A stretch of 64,000 nucleotides of DNA from UBA11612 sp963662375. GTDB lineage: Bacteria; Pseudomonadota; Alphaproteobacteria; Rhodospirillales; Rhodospirillaceae. The notes under the pieces were generated by a model. It was not told where the DNA came from. It did no database searches and saw nothing but the letters and a program-made list of their open reading frames with translations. Position numbers and translations under genes: made by a program. Below are positions 44,719-53,886 of this stretch, piece by piece (the stretch's first letter is position 1; the number at the start of each line of letters is the position of its first letter). The DNA lies in assembly GCA_963662375.2 (NCBI GenBank), contig CAXXRP010000005.1, positions 186,001 through 250,000 on the forward strand. The letters are read 5' to 3'.

Positions 44719-45900
44719 ATGAAGAAAGACACGAAAATCGTCCGTGCGGGACACAATAAAGACCGCAACGCCGGTATTGTGAACACGCCGGTCTTCCATG
44801 CTTCCACTATTGTTTTTGATAAAGTCGAGGCAATGCGCGATGCCAACGAAAGAGGCTTCAAGCGCGGCGAAAAGGTCATGTATTATGGCCGGCGCGGAAC
44901 CCCTACGCATTGGACTTTTCAGGAAGCAATCACTGAACTCGCTGGTGGTGCCGACACCGTGTTGGCGCCGTCAGGTCTCGGTGCTTGTGCGCTAGCGATC
45001 TTGGGGATCGTGAAGGCGGATGATCACCTTCTGGTGACAGATTCAGTTTATGGCCCGACTCGAAGTTTTTGCACCGGATTTCTAAAAGACCTCGGTGTCG
45101 AGACCACCTTCTATGATCCGCTTGTCGGTGCGGAGATATCTAAACTTATAAAACCTAATACGACGCTAGTGTTTTGTGAGTCGCCCGGTTCGCATACGTT
45201 TGAGATACAGGATTTGCCGGCAATTGCGGCCGCCGCGCATGACGGCGACGCAAAGGTGGCCGTCGACAATACCTGGGCCAGCCCATGGTTCTGTCAACCC
45301 ATAGCTCTAGGCGCAGACATCTCCATTGAAGCGGCAACCAAATACATTGTGGGTCATTCAGACGCGAATATGGGCACGGTGACCTGCACCGCCGAAACTC
45401 TGCCAGGTGTGCAAAGGGCTTACGGCGCGCTTGGATTGGCCATCGCGCCGGATGATGTTTATCTCGCTACACGCGGATTGCGGACTCTGTCCGTGCGTCT
45501 TCGGCAGCACCAGGAAAACGCCTTAAAGGTCGCGCAGTGGCTGAAGGTGCAGCCGGGCATCAAGCGGGTGCTTTACCCGCCGCTGCCCGACGACCGGGGG
45601 CATGCCCTTTGGGCACGTGATTTTTCGGGAGGTTCGGGACTTCTGGGTGTAGCATTCAACCGCACGACGCCAGAGGCCGTAGACGCCTTGATCAACGGCC
45701 TGGAGCTGTTCGCCATCGGTTATTCCTGGGGTGGCTTCGAAAGTCTTGTTGTACCGTCCGCTCCGTCCGGCGTTCGCACGGCAACACGGTGGACGGAGCC
45801 TGAGCCGGGCATTCGCCTGCATGTTGGTCTTGAAGACCCTGATGACCTCATCGTCGATCTAGACGACGGTCTTGCGCGGTTTCGCGCGACCCTAACTTAG
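44719..45900 (+). CDS. metC: Cystathionine beta-lyase
   Basis: PLP-dependent enzyme of the Cys/Met metabolism family, cleaving cystathionine to homocysteine, pyruvate and ammonia. The PLP lysine is in SIEAATKYIVGHSDANMGTV; VDNTWASPWFCQPIALGADI and TPTHWTFQEAI also match MetC. The C-terminal SWGGFESLV and RLHVGLEDPDDLI are typical. Length is 393 residues. MetC is favoured over gamma-synthases by these blocks. It lies between two transposon insertions but is intact. Confidence 0.93.
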   Translation: MKKDTKIVRAGHNKDRNAGIVNTPVFHASTIVFDKVEAMRDANERGFKRGEKVMYYGRRGTPTHWTFQEAITELAGGADTVLAPSGLGACALAILGIVKADDHLLVTDSVYGPTRSFCTGFLKDLGVETTFYDPLVGAEISKLIKPNTTLVFCESPGSHTFEIQDLPAIAAAAHDGDAKVAVDNTWASPWFCQPIALGADISIEAATKYIVGHSDANMGTVTCTAETLPGVQRAYGALGLAIAPDDVYLATRGLRTLSVRLRQHQENALKVAQWLKVQPGIKRVLYPPLPDDRGHALWARDFSGGSGLLGVAFNRTTPEAVDALINGLELFAIGYSWGGFESLVVPSAPSGVRTATRWTEPEPGIRLHVGLEDPDDLIVDLDDGLARFRATLT

Positions 45901-46131
45901 AACGCGGGCGCTCCGGACGTACCTGTCTGGACTCTTACTCCATCCGGCGCCGGCAGGCTGTGGTACTGGTTTGATAGGCTGGCCCAAAGTCCCTGGTATC
46001 CCAGTATGCGCCTCTACCAATAGGCTACTCTTGGCGCCTGGGACTCAGTTATTGCTCCGGTTGCCGAGGATTTGCGCGCTTGGGCGAAAGGTTTACCACC
46101 CATAGACCCCTCGTCTCCTAGGGGCTGCCTT
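45901..46131. other. Gap between metC and the IS1595-family transposon
   Basis: About 230 bases without a supportable gene; together with 49478-49714 it was one intergenic region before the insertion. Confidence 0.4.
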
Positions 46132-46139
46132 AAAAGAAG
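46132..46139. repeat. Target-site duplication, left copy (AAAAGAAG)
   Basis: Eight bases identical to 49470-49477 beyond the right end of the transposon. Eight-base duplication is the rule for IS1595. Confidence 0.92.
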
Positions 46140-46163
46140 CGGAATTTCCTAGTTTAAGGCCTT
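46140..46163 (+). repeat. Left terminal inverted repeat of the IS1595-family transposon
   Basis: 24 bases identical to the reverse complement of 49446-49469. Confidence 0.93.
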
Positions 46164-46234
46164 GACTTTCTGCCACGGATTTGCGATATTCAGTCTCGCC
46201 AAGAGATTGAAACCAAAACCCAGGACAGAAAGCC

Positions 46235-47125
46235 GTGAACATTGTGCAGATTTTCCAGCGTTTTCCCACTCAAGAAAGCTGCATAGCTCATTTAGAACAC
46301 GCCCGCTGGCGCGATAGTGTGTCTTGCCCATACTGCGGTTCCCTTAATACCGCACGCCGTAAGGACAATAAGCTGCGCCACCGCTGCTACGACTGCAAAC
46401 CCAGCTTTAGCGTCACAGTCGGCACGATCTTTCACCACACACACATGCCGCTGCAAAAGTGGTTCCTAGCAATAATGCTTGTTCTGAACGCCAAGAAAGG
46501 CGTCTCCGCTCTCCAACTTTCCCGCGATCTGAAAGTGAACAAGAACACCGCTTGGAGAATCACCATGCAAATTCGCAAGGCCATGACACAGCGCGAACAG
46601 CGCAATCTCCTAACAGGCATCGTCGAGATGGACGAAACATATGTCGGTGGTAAGCCCCGCAAAGGCACGAAGGGCGACGGCGAAGGCGGGAAGCACGTGG
46701 CGGGGCGCGGCACCAAGAAAGCCCCTGTGATCGGTGCTGTAGAGCGTGGCGGCAGTGTGACAGCTAAGGCGGTTGCCAAGGGCAAGATGAAGGGGCGGCA
46801 CTTGAGGGCCTTTGTCAAGGAGCGTGTTGACACGAAAAAGGCTGAGCTAATAACGGACGAATACGGTGCCTACTTCGGCATGTCTAAGGTGCTTCCGCAC
46901 TCCGTTATTAGGCATCAGGACTGGTACGTGGACGGTGATATTCACACAAACACCATCGAGGGATTTTGGGCGCTCTTGAAGCGCGGCATGTTCGGCCAGT
47001 TCCACAGCGTCAGCCGGAAGCACCTGCAAAAGTATGTCGATGAGTTCTGCTACCGCTACAACCTGCGCAAAGCCGATGGCGATGTGGCCTTTGATTTGAC
47101 AATAAACCGCGCATTAGGAGTGTGA
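46235..47125 (+). CDS. IS1595-family transposase (ISXO2-like DDE domain)
   Basis: N-terminal zinc ribbon CPYCGSLNTARRK ... CYDC (two CxxC pairs), a helical HTH region (SALQLSRDLKVNKNTAWRIT), then the ISXO2-like catalytic domain: IVEMDETYVGGKPRKG, ELITDEYGAYFG and HTNTIEGFWALLKRG supply the D, D and E/N residues expected. Length is 296 residues. The start at 46235 follows the left terminus by 95 bases; it appears intact. Confidence 0.94.
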   Translation: MNIVQIFQRFPTQESCIAHLEHARWRDSVSCPYCGSLNTARRKDNKLRHRCYDCKPSFSVTVGTIFHHTHMPLQKWFLAIMLVLNAKKGVSALQLSRDLKVNKNTAWRITMQIRKAMTQREQRNLLTGIVEMDETYVGGKPRKGTKGDGEGGKHVAGRGTKKAPVIGAVERGGSVTAKAVAKGKMKGRHLRAFVKERVDTKKAELITDEYGAYFGMSKVLPHSVIRHQDWYVDGDIHTNTIEGFWALLKRGMFGQFHSVSRKHLQKYVDEFCYRYNLRKADGDVAFDLTINRALGV

Positions 47126-47127
47126 GA

Positions 47128-48006
47128 ATGGCTAAGAAACCGCTGAAAGTTATAGCTGGAGCACCAGACAAGCCACTGGTGATTGGAAGCATAGAGATAC
47201 CATGTTATGTCCTAGAAGGTGAGCAAAGGGTTCTGAGCCAACGCGGACTGACAGCAGGTATAGGGCTGAATCCAGGTGCCGGCTTTAGAATGCCTCAGTT
47301 CTTGGCTTCAAAAGCCATTAAGCCGTTTGTTAACAAGAGGTTAATGCCGGCCCTAGACGATCCTATTGTATTCCAGAATCCTGCTGGTGGCGGCAACGCT
47401 TATGGATACCCAGCGGAAATCATTGAGCACATCATAGACGCAATAATAGATGCGGAGCGCGTCGGCAGTTTACCGGAACGATATGCAAGTATTGCTGAAA
47501 GAATGCATGTTCTAAATCGCGGCCTTCGTCGCATTGGTATTATTGGCCTTGTCGATGAGGCAACAGGCTACCAGGAAGTACGCGCACGGAAAGCTCTTGC
47601 AACAATCCTGGAAAATTTCATATCGGATGAAGTGCAGCCATGGAAAAAAACGTTTCCTTACGAGTTCTACAAGCAGATATTCAAGCTGAAAGGGTGGCCT
47701 GGGCCGGACGGCGTGAAGCGCCCAAGCGTCATCGGGCATTACACCGATGACATAGTGTATAAGCGCGTAGCCCCCGGCGTGTTTGATGAGCTAAAGAAGT
47801 TGAATCCAGCCCTGTCCGGCGGCGGGCGGAAATGGCGGAATCACCAGTGGTTCAAGCCGGACCCAGGATATATCAAGCTGAATCAGCACATTGCAGCTGT
47901 GATCGCATTGATGAAGGCATCAGCGAACTGGGATAAGTTTCAAAGCAACATAAGGCGCGCTTTCCCAAAACTGCGAGATCAACTTGATTTTGACTTTGAC
48001 AGCTAA
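47128..48006 (+). CDS. P63C-domain protein (transposon cargo)
   Basis: About 292 residues matching the P63C domain family: IGSIEIPCYVLEGEQRVLSQ near the start, FVNKRLMPALDDPIVFQNP, then GIIGLVDEATGYQEVRARKA, YEFYKQIFKLKGW and HHQW-like NHQWFKPDPGY. Homologues occur in phages and mobile elements; molecular function is unknown to me. The ATG at 47128, with AGGAG 8 bases upstream, is preferred over a GTG at 47122 overlapping the transposase stop. Its stop overlaps the methyltransferase start. Confidence 0.85.
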   Translation: MAKKPLKVIAGAPDKPLVIGSIEIPCYVLEGEQRVLSQRGLTAGIGLNPGAGFRMPQFLASKAIKPFVNKRLMPALDDPIVFQNPAGGGNAYGYPAEIIEHIIDAIIDAERVGSLPERYASIAERMHVLNRGLRRIGIIGLVDEATGYQEVRARKALATILENFISDEVQPWKKTFPYEFYKQIFKLKGWPGPDGVKRPSVIGHYTDDIVYKRVAPGVFDELKKLNPALSGGGRKWRNHQWFKPDPGYIKLNQHIAAVIALMKASANWDKFQSNIRRAFPKLRDQLDFDFDS

Positions 48007-49441
48007 TGACCGGGCCTAGTTTCGCCAGCAAGACCATATGGACAGGCGATTGTCTCGACATCATGCGCGGCATGAACAGCGAGTCCGTTGATCTGATCTA
48101 TCTCGACCCACCATTTAATTCCAAGGCCAACTACGCGGCCCCGATAGGCTCCAAGGCCGCAGGTGCGGCCTTCACAGACACATGGACCCTAACAGATGTT
48201 GACGCCGAGTGGATCAATCTCATGGAGGCGAAGCATCCGGCTCTGTACCGTGTGCTGTTGGTCGCAATGACCGCTAGCGACAAGTCTTACCTAGCCTACA
48301 TGGCAGCCCGCATACTTGAAATGCGGCGCCTCCTGAAGCCTAAGGGGAGCATCTACCTGCACTGCGACCCGACCATGAGCCATTACCTGAAGTTGGTTAT
48401 GGATGCAGTATTTGGGCGGAAGGCATTTCAAACGGAAATCGCGTGGAAGCGGACACATGCGCACGGGGATCGCGTATTTGCGAATGTGGCGGACCGTATC
48501 CTGTTCTACGGACAGCGGTGCAAAATCAAAGACGAGTGCAGGGTTCCACTGGACGACAGCTACATCAAAAAGCAGTTTCGGCATAGAGACAACCGGGGCC
48601 GATATCAGGCTATTGTACTTAACGGGCCGAAAGTGTCTGGCGGAGAAAGCGGGATGCCTTGGCGAAACGTAGATCCGTCTCTGGTCGGGAGGTGCTGGTC
48701 CCCACCTAAAACCGGACGATATGCGCAATGGATCAATGACGAAGTGATACCCGGATACCAGAGCATCGCTGGCGTGCATGACAGGCTGAATGCGCTTGAC
48801 GAGGCAGGGATGATTCATTGGTCTCCACGCACCGGCAATCCACGTCTCAAGCGATATCTCAGGCCGAATGACGGGCAACTACCGTCCAACGTCTGGACGG
48901 ACATTTCGCCGCTCTCCCGTGCGTCGAAGGAAAAGACCGATTACCCCACACAGAAGCCGCTTGCTTTGCTTGACAGGATAATTAAGGCCAGTTCATAGTT
49001 ATGCAAAGAAGGCGATATGGTGCTTGACCCTTTCTGTGGTTGTGCAACGACTTGCATTGCTGCCGAGCAATTGAGGCGTGAGTGGGTAGGTATTGATATA
49101 TCAGGAAAGGCAGCCGACTTAGTTCAGGCGAGAATGCGCGACGAGTTGGGCCTATTTTATAAGGGCACTCACCGCACCGACATTCCCAGGCGCACCGATT
49201 TAGGGAAACTTCCAAAATACAATAGTCAGGCGAATAGGCAAAAGCTCTATGGAGAACAGGCCGGAAATTGTGCTGGCGCGACACGCACTTCGAGGCCCGG
49301 AATCTGGAGGTGGACCACATCATATCCAGTCGCAAAGGCGGCACGGATCATATTGAGAATCTGCAACTACTCTGCGGTTCATGCAATCGCATCAAAGGCG
49401 ACAGAGGCATGGAATACTTGCACACCAAATTACAGCTGTAA
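48006..49441 (+). pseudogene. DNA adenine/cytosine methyltransferase-HNH endonuclease fusion, broken
   Basis: The N-terminal methyltransferase (PF01555-like) has VDLIYLDPPFNSKANY (DPPF catalytic motif) and target-recognition sequence. An in-frame TAG at 48996-48998 interrupts it right after DYPTQKPLALLDRIIKASS. The same frame then continues MVLDPFCGCATTCIAAEQL, the SAM-binding motif, and REWVGIDISG. Near 49273 one base appears lost: shifting frame gives NLEVDHIISSRKGGTDHIEN then LLCGSCNRIKGDRGMEYLH, a clear HNH nuclease ending at 49441. Intact, it would be a single-chain modification/nuclease protein of about 478 residues. Both activities are probably lost now. Confidence 0.85.
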
Positions 49442-49445
49442 TAAT

Positions 49446-49469
49446 AAGGCCTTAAACTAGGAAATTCCG
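49446..49469 (-). repeat. Right terminal inverted repeat of the IS1595-family transposon
   Basis: Perfect complement of 46140-46163. It begins 4 bases after the HNH stop. Confidence 0.93.
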
Positions 49470-49477
49470 AAAAGAAG
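49470..49477. repeat. Target-site duplication, right copy (AAAAGAAG)
   Basis: Identical to 46132-46139, fixing the transposon's right boundary. Confidence 0.92.
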
Positions 49478-49714
49478 GATTGCACCTGCTATATCGGCTT
49501 TTCGAAAAACTGACGTCAGGACACGGGTGATCCAGCCTGATTTTGGGTACTAGCTTTCCGCCGAGGTTGCTACCCGTTCCAAGGCTTGGACCCCGACCCG
49601 ACAGAGAGCTTTTTTGTTATGTGGTAGCCACTTATTGATTAGTATGGCGCGAGGATTAAGCTTCGGAACACGGTCGCAAGGAGGCCCCTGCACCGCAGGG
49701 GAGAGACTAAACTT

Positions 49715-51601
49715 ATGAATCTTCAAGCCGACGAAAGTCGCAAGGGCGCGCCCTCCGGCGTGCCCGTATCTAGGTCTGACCCTGATTCCGTAGTTGTGCG
49801 CTTCGCCGGTGATTCCGGTGACGGTGTGCAAATGCTGGGCAGTCAGTTTTCTCAGGAAACGGCGCTCGCCGGAAACTCTCTGGCGACATTTCCGGATTTC
49901 CCCGCCGAGATTCGTGCACCGGCGGGAACCACTTACGGCGTGTCCGCGTTTCAAATTCACTTTGGATCACGGGTTATTAAAACTGCGGGCGACCAGCCCG
50001 ATGTGCTTGTTGCGTTGAACCCCGCAGCATTGATCGTGAATTACAAGAACCTTCGTAAGGGAGGTCTTGTGATTTTGGATTCCGGTTCTTTCAAAGAGCG
50101 TGATGTGAAGCGCGCCGGCTTTCCGGTCGATCCACGCACCGACGGAACCTTGAAGGAATTCCGCGTCATTGAAATCGATGTGTCTGCGCAAGCATTGGAA
50201 GTCGCCAAGCCCTTCGGGCTTTCTCAAAAAGACGCCCTGCGCACCAAGAATTTGTGGGTTCTTGGACTGGTGTCTTGGATGTACGATCACAAAACCACCT
50301 CGACGATGAACTACATCACCCGCAAGTTCGGCGCCGATAATCCCATCGCACAAGCAAACATCGCCTCGCTGAAGGCAGGTCACGCCTATGGAGAAACTCA
50401 TGAATTAGCCGGCGACATCGTGCCCGAGCCGTTGCCAGCGGTGAAGTTTGAACCGGGTACCTATCGCTTAGTTTCTGGCGCCGACGCGCTTTCGTGGGGC
50501 TTAACGGCCGGTGCGCAACTGGCGGGCCTTGAGGTGGTACTTGCGTCTTATCCAATTACGCCGTCGTCCCCAATTCTTCACACGCTCGCGCGTATGAAAC
50601 AATTCGGCATAACCACGTTTCAGGCGGAGGACGAAATTGCGGCATGCTGTGCCGCTATCGGCGCGTCCTATGGGGGTAAGCTCGGCGTGACTGCGTCGTC
50701 GGGTCCGGGCATTGCATTGAAGACAGAAGCAATCGGACTCGCCATTTCCACTGAGTTGCCGTTGGTGATTATAGATACCCAGCGGGCAGGCCCATCGACG
50801 GGATTACCGACAAAGACGGAGCAATCCGACCTCAATATCGCCGTGCTTGGTCGCAATGGAGACGCGCCGATACCAGTTCTTGCGGCGCGTTCGGCCGGCG
50901 ATTGTTTCGACGTAGCGATCGAGGCCGTGCGCCTGGCAACTAAATACATGACCCCGGTGATGCTGCTTTCTGATGGGTATATCGCCAACGCCGCGGAGCC
51001 ATGGCTCATTCCCTCATTGAGCGATTATGAGCCGTTTAAAGTTGAGTTCAGGACAGACCCCGAAGGATTTCACCCCTTTGTGCGTGACCCCAAAACGCTC
51101 GCCAGAGCCTGGGCCGTGCCGGGGACCCCAGGACTGATGCACCGCGTCGGCGGAATTGAGAAGGACTACGATTCTGGCAATATTTCTTACGATCCGGCCA
51201 ACCATCAGAAGATGACCGACACACGCTTTGCCAAGATCGACAACATCGCAGACGATATTCCCGAACAGGGCGTGGAAGTGGGCGACACAAAAGGCCGCCT
51301 CGCGGTTGTCGGTTGGGGGTCGACCTATGGCCCCATCTATCGCGCCGTCAGCAATGTGCGCGATAAGGGCCAAGACGTGTCCCACATCCACATCCGGCAT
51401 ATCTGGCCGTTGCCGCGCAACCTCGAACAGCTTTTGAAGAGCTTCGACAAGGTTCTGGTCACCGAGATGAATAACGGACAGATGCTCACGTTCCTCAAGG
51501 GTCAATTCCTTGTCGCTGCAGAGGGGCTACTTAAGGTGTCTGGCCAGCCGCTCAAGATCGATGAAATCGAAAGCGCTATCTACACTCAGCTTGAAGTCTA
51601 G
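49715..51601 (+). CDS. korA: 2-oxoglutarate:ferredoxin oxidoreductase, alpha subunit (gamma-alpha fusion)
   Basis: CoA-dependent 2-oxoacid oxidation with ferredoxin as acceptor. The N-terminal gamma domain has RFAGDSGDGVQMLGSQFSQ and FPAEIRAPAGTTYGVS; the alpha domain follows with SYPITPSSPILHTLARM, FQAEDEIAACCAAIGASYGG and VIIDTQRAGPSTGLPTKTEQ. At 628 residues this is the fused gamma-alpha form typical of aerobic KorA. Pyruvate or another 2-oxoacid cannot be excluded by eye. korB follows 51 bases later. Confidence 0.93.
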   Translation: MNLQADESRKGAPSGVPVSRSDPDSVVVRFAGDSGDGVQMLGSQFSQETALAGNSLATFPDFPAEIRAPAGTTYGVSAFQIHFGSRVIKTAGDQPDVLVALNPAALIVNYKNLRKGGLVILDSGSFKERDVKRAGFPVDPRTDGTLKEFRVIEIDVSAQALEVAKPFGLSQKDALRTKNLWVLGLVSWMYDHKTTSTMNYITRKFGADNPIAQANIASLKAGHAYGETHELAGDIVPEPLPAVKFEPGTYRLVSGADALSWGLTAGAQLAGLEVVLASYPITPSSPILHTLARMKQFGITTFQAEDEIAACCAAIGASYGGKLGVTASSGPGIALKTEAIGLAISTELPLVIIDTQRAGPSTGLPTKTEQSDLNIAVLGRNGDAPIPVLAARSAGDCFDVAIEAVRLATKYMTPVMLLSDGYIANAAEPWLIPSLSDYEPFKVEFRTDPEGFHPFVRDPKTLARAWAVPGTPGLMHRVGGIEKDYDSGNISYDPANHQKMTDTRFAKIDNIADDIPEQGVEVGDTKGRLAVVGWGSTYGPIYRAVSNVRDKGQDVSHIHIRHIWPLPRNLEQLLKSFDKVLVTEMNNGQMLTFLKGQFLVAAEGLLKVSGQPLKIDEIESAIYTQLEV

Positions 51602-51652
51602 TGACAAACACATATTTGGCCGCTCTCGGAAGCCTAAGGAAAGGCAGGAGTT

Positions 51653-52675
51653 ATGAACGTTCAAGTACAGCCTGAGAAATTAAGTCCCAAGGACTTTGCC
51701 TCCGATCAGGATGTTCGCTGGTGTCCTGGCTGCGGCGATTACGCGATCTTAAAGACCATGTACAGGGCCTTGGCCGACATGGGCGCACAGCCGGAAAAAA
51801 CGGTCTTTGTTTCTGGCATCGGATGCTCGTCACGCTTTCCCTATTACATGGCAACCTATGGTTTCCACACTATTCACGGCCGGGCACCGGCCGTCGCGAC
51901 CGGGTTGAAACTTGCGCGCCCTGAGCTGGATATTTGGGTCGTGACCGGCGATGGTGATGGGCTTTCCATTGGAGGCAATCACCTTTTTCACGCCCTGCGC
52001 CGGAATGTGGATCTCAATATCCTGCTCTTCAACAACGAAGTCTATGGGCTGACCAAGGGCCAGTTCTCGCCGACCTCCCGCCTCGGACAAAAATCACCGT
52101 CGACACCGACGGGCAGCGTCGACAGCCCGGCGGACGCGTGCACGTTTGCACTTGGATGCAATGCCCGCTTCATAGCGCGCGGGATCGATATTCAAGCGAA
52201 ACAGCTTGGTGAAGTTTTTCATCGCGCTCGCGCACACAGGGGCGCATCATTTATAGAGCTGATTCAAAATTGCCCCGTCTATAACGACGCGGTTTTTAAA
52301 GATTTCACCGACAAAGCTATCGCGGCGGACATGCAACTGCACGTGGTCCATGGTCAACCGTTGCTTTACGGAAAAGAGAAAAACAAAGGAATTCGGCTAA
52401 ACCCGCAATCACTGAAACTCGAGACCGTTATCGTTGGTGAAGATGGCGTTGCCGAGAAAGATATTCTTGTCCACGATGAGACCAACCGTGTTTTGGCGGG
52501 TTTGTTGTCCGCAATACGGCCGCCCGATTTCCCCGAGGTCTTGGGCGTAATTTATTGCGACCCGTCTCAGTCCTACGAGGCTGCGGTGGCCGATCAGAGC
52601 GAGAGAGCCAAAGTCAACGGCCCAGGCGATCTCGACAAACTTATGCGGGCCAGCAACACGTGGGTGGTCAAGTAA
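51653..52675 (+). CDS. korB: 2-oxoglutarate:ferredoxin oxidoreductase, beta subunit
   Basis: Thiamine diphosphate and [4Fe-4S] binding subunit. RWCPGCGDYAIL and FVSGIGCSSRFPYYM supply cluster cysteines; the TPP motif is VTGDGDGLSIGGNHLFHALR, followed by FNNEVYGLTKGQFSPTS. At 340 residues it is a normal KorB. It pairs with korA immediately upstream. Confidence 0.94.
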   Translation: MNVQVQPEKLSPKDFASDQDVRWCPGCGDYAILKTMYRALADMGAQPEKTVFVSGIGCSSRFPYYMATYGFHTIHGRAPAVATGLKLARPELDIWVVTGDGDGLSIGGNHLFHALRRNVDLNILLFNNEVYGLTKGQFSPTSRLGQKSPSTPTGSVDSPADACTFALGCNARFIARGIDIQAKQLGEVFHRARAHRGASFIELIQNCPVYNDAVFKDFTDKAIAADMQLHVVHGQPLLYGKEKNKGIRLNPQSLKLETVIVGEDGVAEKDILVHDETNRVLAGLLSAIRPPDFPEVLGVIYCDPSQSYEAAVADQSERAKVNGPGDLDKLMRASNTWVVK

Positions 52676-52678
52676 TAA

Positions 52679-52728
52679 AGCAGGCGTCGTCGTGGTTTGC
52701 TATCTTGAATCGACTGTTCACGCCTGCT
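52679..52728 (+). terminator. Possible hairpin between korB and dctP
   Basis: AGCAGGCGT (52679-52687) and ACGCCTGCT (52720-52728) form a 9-bp stem with a 32-base loop just after the korB stop. There is no T-run, so termination is uncertain. Confidence 0.25.
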
Positions 52729-52768
52729 GCGGAATTTCAGATTTTAGACAAACAGAAGTGAGGCAGCC

Positions 52769-53881
52769 ATGAAGCGACGGTCATTCCTAAAGAAAGCGGC
52801 TGTAACTGGGACGGCAGCGGCGGCATCCACGCTCGCGGCGCCCGCCATATCTCAGGGGATTCGAGAGTGGCGCATGGTGACGTCCTGGCCGAAGGGCTTG
52901 CCGGGCGTCGGTGCCGGCGCCGAACGCGCCGCCCAAAATATTGAGAGGCTTAGCGGTGGGCGTTTGAGAATTAAGGTCTATGCCGCCGGTGAACTTGTCC
53001 CGGCCCTTGGTGTATTTGATGCGGTTGCAAACGGTACGGCGCAATTGGGACATGATTCCGCGTACTACCATCTTAACAAATCTGAGGGGTGCGCATTTTT
53101 CACAGCCTTTCCTTGGGGTTTTACCTCCGACGAAATGAACGCGTGGATCAAACATGGCAATGGCCAAAAACTGTGGGATGAGCTTTATGCTCCTTTTGGT
53201 CTGCGTGGGTTTATTGCCGGGAATACCAGCACTCAAATGCTCGGCTGGTTTAAGAATGAGATTAATAGCGTCGATGATTTCAAAGGCTTGAAATTCAGGG
53301 CACCCGGCAATCAAGCGAAAATTCTGCAAAAACTCGGTGCGATTCCCGTGCAGCTTGCCGGCGGGGATATTTTCCAAGCTCTACAATCGGGGGCCATTGA
53401 TGCCGCCGAGTGGATCGGGCCCTATAACGACCTATCGCTGGGCTTCTACCAAGTTTGTAAATATTACTATTCCCACGGCTATCACGAGCCCGGCCCGGCG
53501 CTTCAGCTAACGGTGAACGAAGAAGCGTGGTCAACTTTACCCGACGATCTGAAGGGTATAATCCAAACCTGTGCGGAGGCCGCGAATCTAGATATTAACG
53601 CGGAATACAACGCTTACTCAGGACCCGCTTTACGGTCCTTGGTGCAGGATCACGGTGTTATCGTCAAAGCCCTACCTAAGGATGTTATTCTCGCGTCCGG
53701 CGAGAAAGCCAACGAAGTCATTAACGAAATTTATGAATCAGGCGACACGATTGTCAGAAAGATCGTCGAAGATTTCTTTGCATTCCGACAACAGATCGTG
53801 CCGTGGACGCGGGTAAGTCAGCAGGCTTACTACAATGCGCGAAGTTTACCGTTTCCCTTCAAGTTAAACAGCCGGACATAA
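52769..53881 (+). CDS. dctP: TRAP transporter substrate-binding protein, TakP-like (DctP family)
   Basis: Periplasmic binding protein for a TRAP transporter. A twin-arginine signal, MKRRSFLKKAAVTGTAAAAS, ends near APAISQ. The mature protein matches the TakP type: WRMVTSWPKGLPGVGAGAER, AGELVPALGVFDAV, GNTSTQMLGWFKNEINSVDD, LKFRAPGNQAKILQKLGAIP and AAEWIGPYNDLSLGF. TakP-type proteins bind 2-oxoacids such as pyruvate, which fits the korAB neighbours (inference). Length is 370 residues. It stops 5 bases before the convergent dctM stop. Confidence 0.92.
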   Translation: MKRRSFLKKAAVTGTAAAASTLAAPAISQGIREWRMVTSWPKGLPGVGAGAERAAQNIERLSGGRLRIKVYAAGELVPALGVFDAVANGTAQLGHDSAYYHLNKSEGCAFFTAFPWGFTSDEMNAWIKHGNGQKLWDELYAPFGLRGFIAGNTSTQMLGWFKNEINSVDDFKGLKFRAPGNQAKILQKLGAIPVQLAGGDIFQALQSGAIDAAEWIGPYNDLSLGFYQVCKYYYSHGYHEPGPALQLTVNEEAWSTLPDDLKGIIQTCAEAANLDINAEYNAYSGPALRSLVQDHGVIVKALPKDVILASGEKANEVINEIYESGDTIVRKIVEDFFAFRQQIVPWTRVSQQAYYNARSLPFPFKLNSRT

Positions 53882-53886
53882 ACGGT

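Larger units (their letters stand above)
46140..49469 (+). mobile_element. IS1595-family transposon with three cargo/transposition genes (3330 bp)
   Basis: Bounded by perfect 24-bp inverted repeats at 46140-46163 and 49446-49469 (outermost bases CGGAATTTCC) and by 8-bp duplications AAAAGAAG. All three genes read rightward and are tightly packed: transposase, P63C-domain protein (3-base gap), then a DNA methyltransferase-HNH fusion (TAATG overlap). The perfect ends suggest recent movement, yet the last gene carries a stop and a frameshift. It landed between metC and korA and could disturb the korA promoter region. Confidence 0.93.

Noticed and set aside
49017..49460. A separate small gene starting at 49017
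   Set aside because: It begins with the SAM-binding motif DPFCGC in the same frame as the preceding methyltransferase, separated only by a TAG; it is the rest of that gene.
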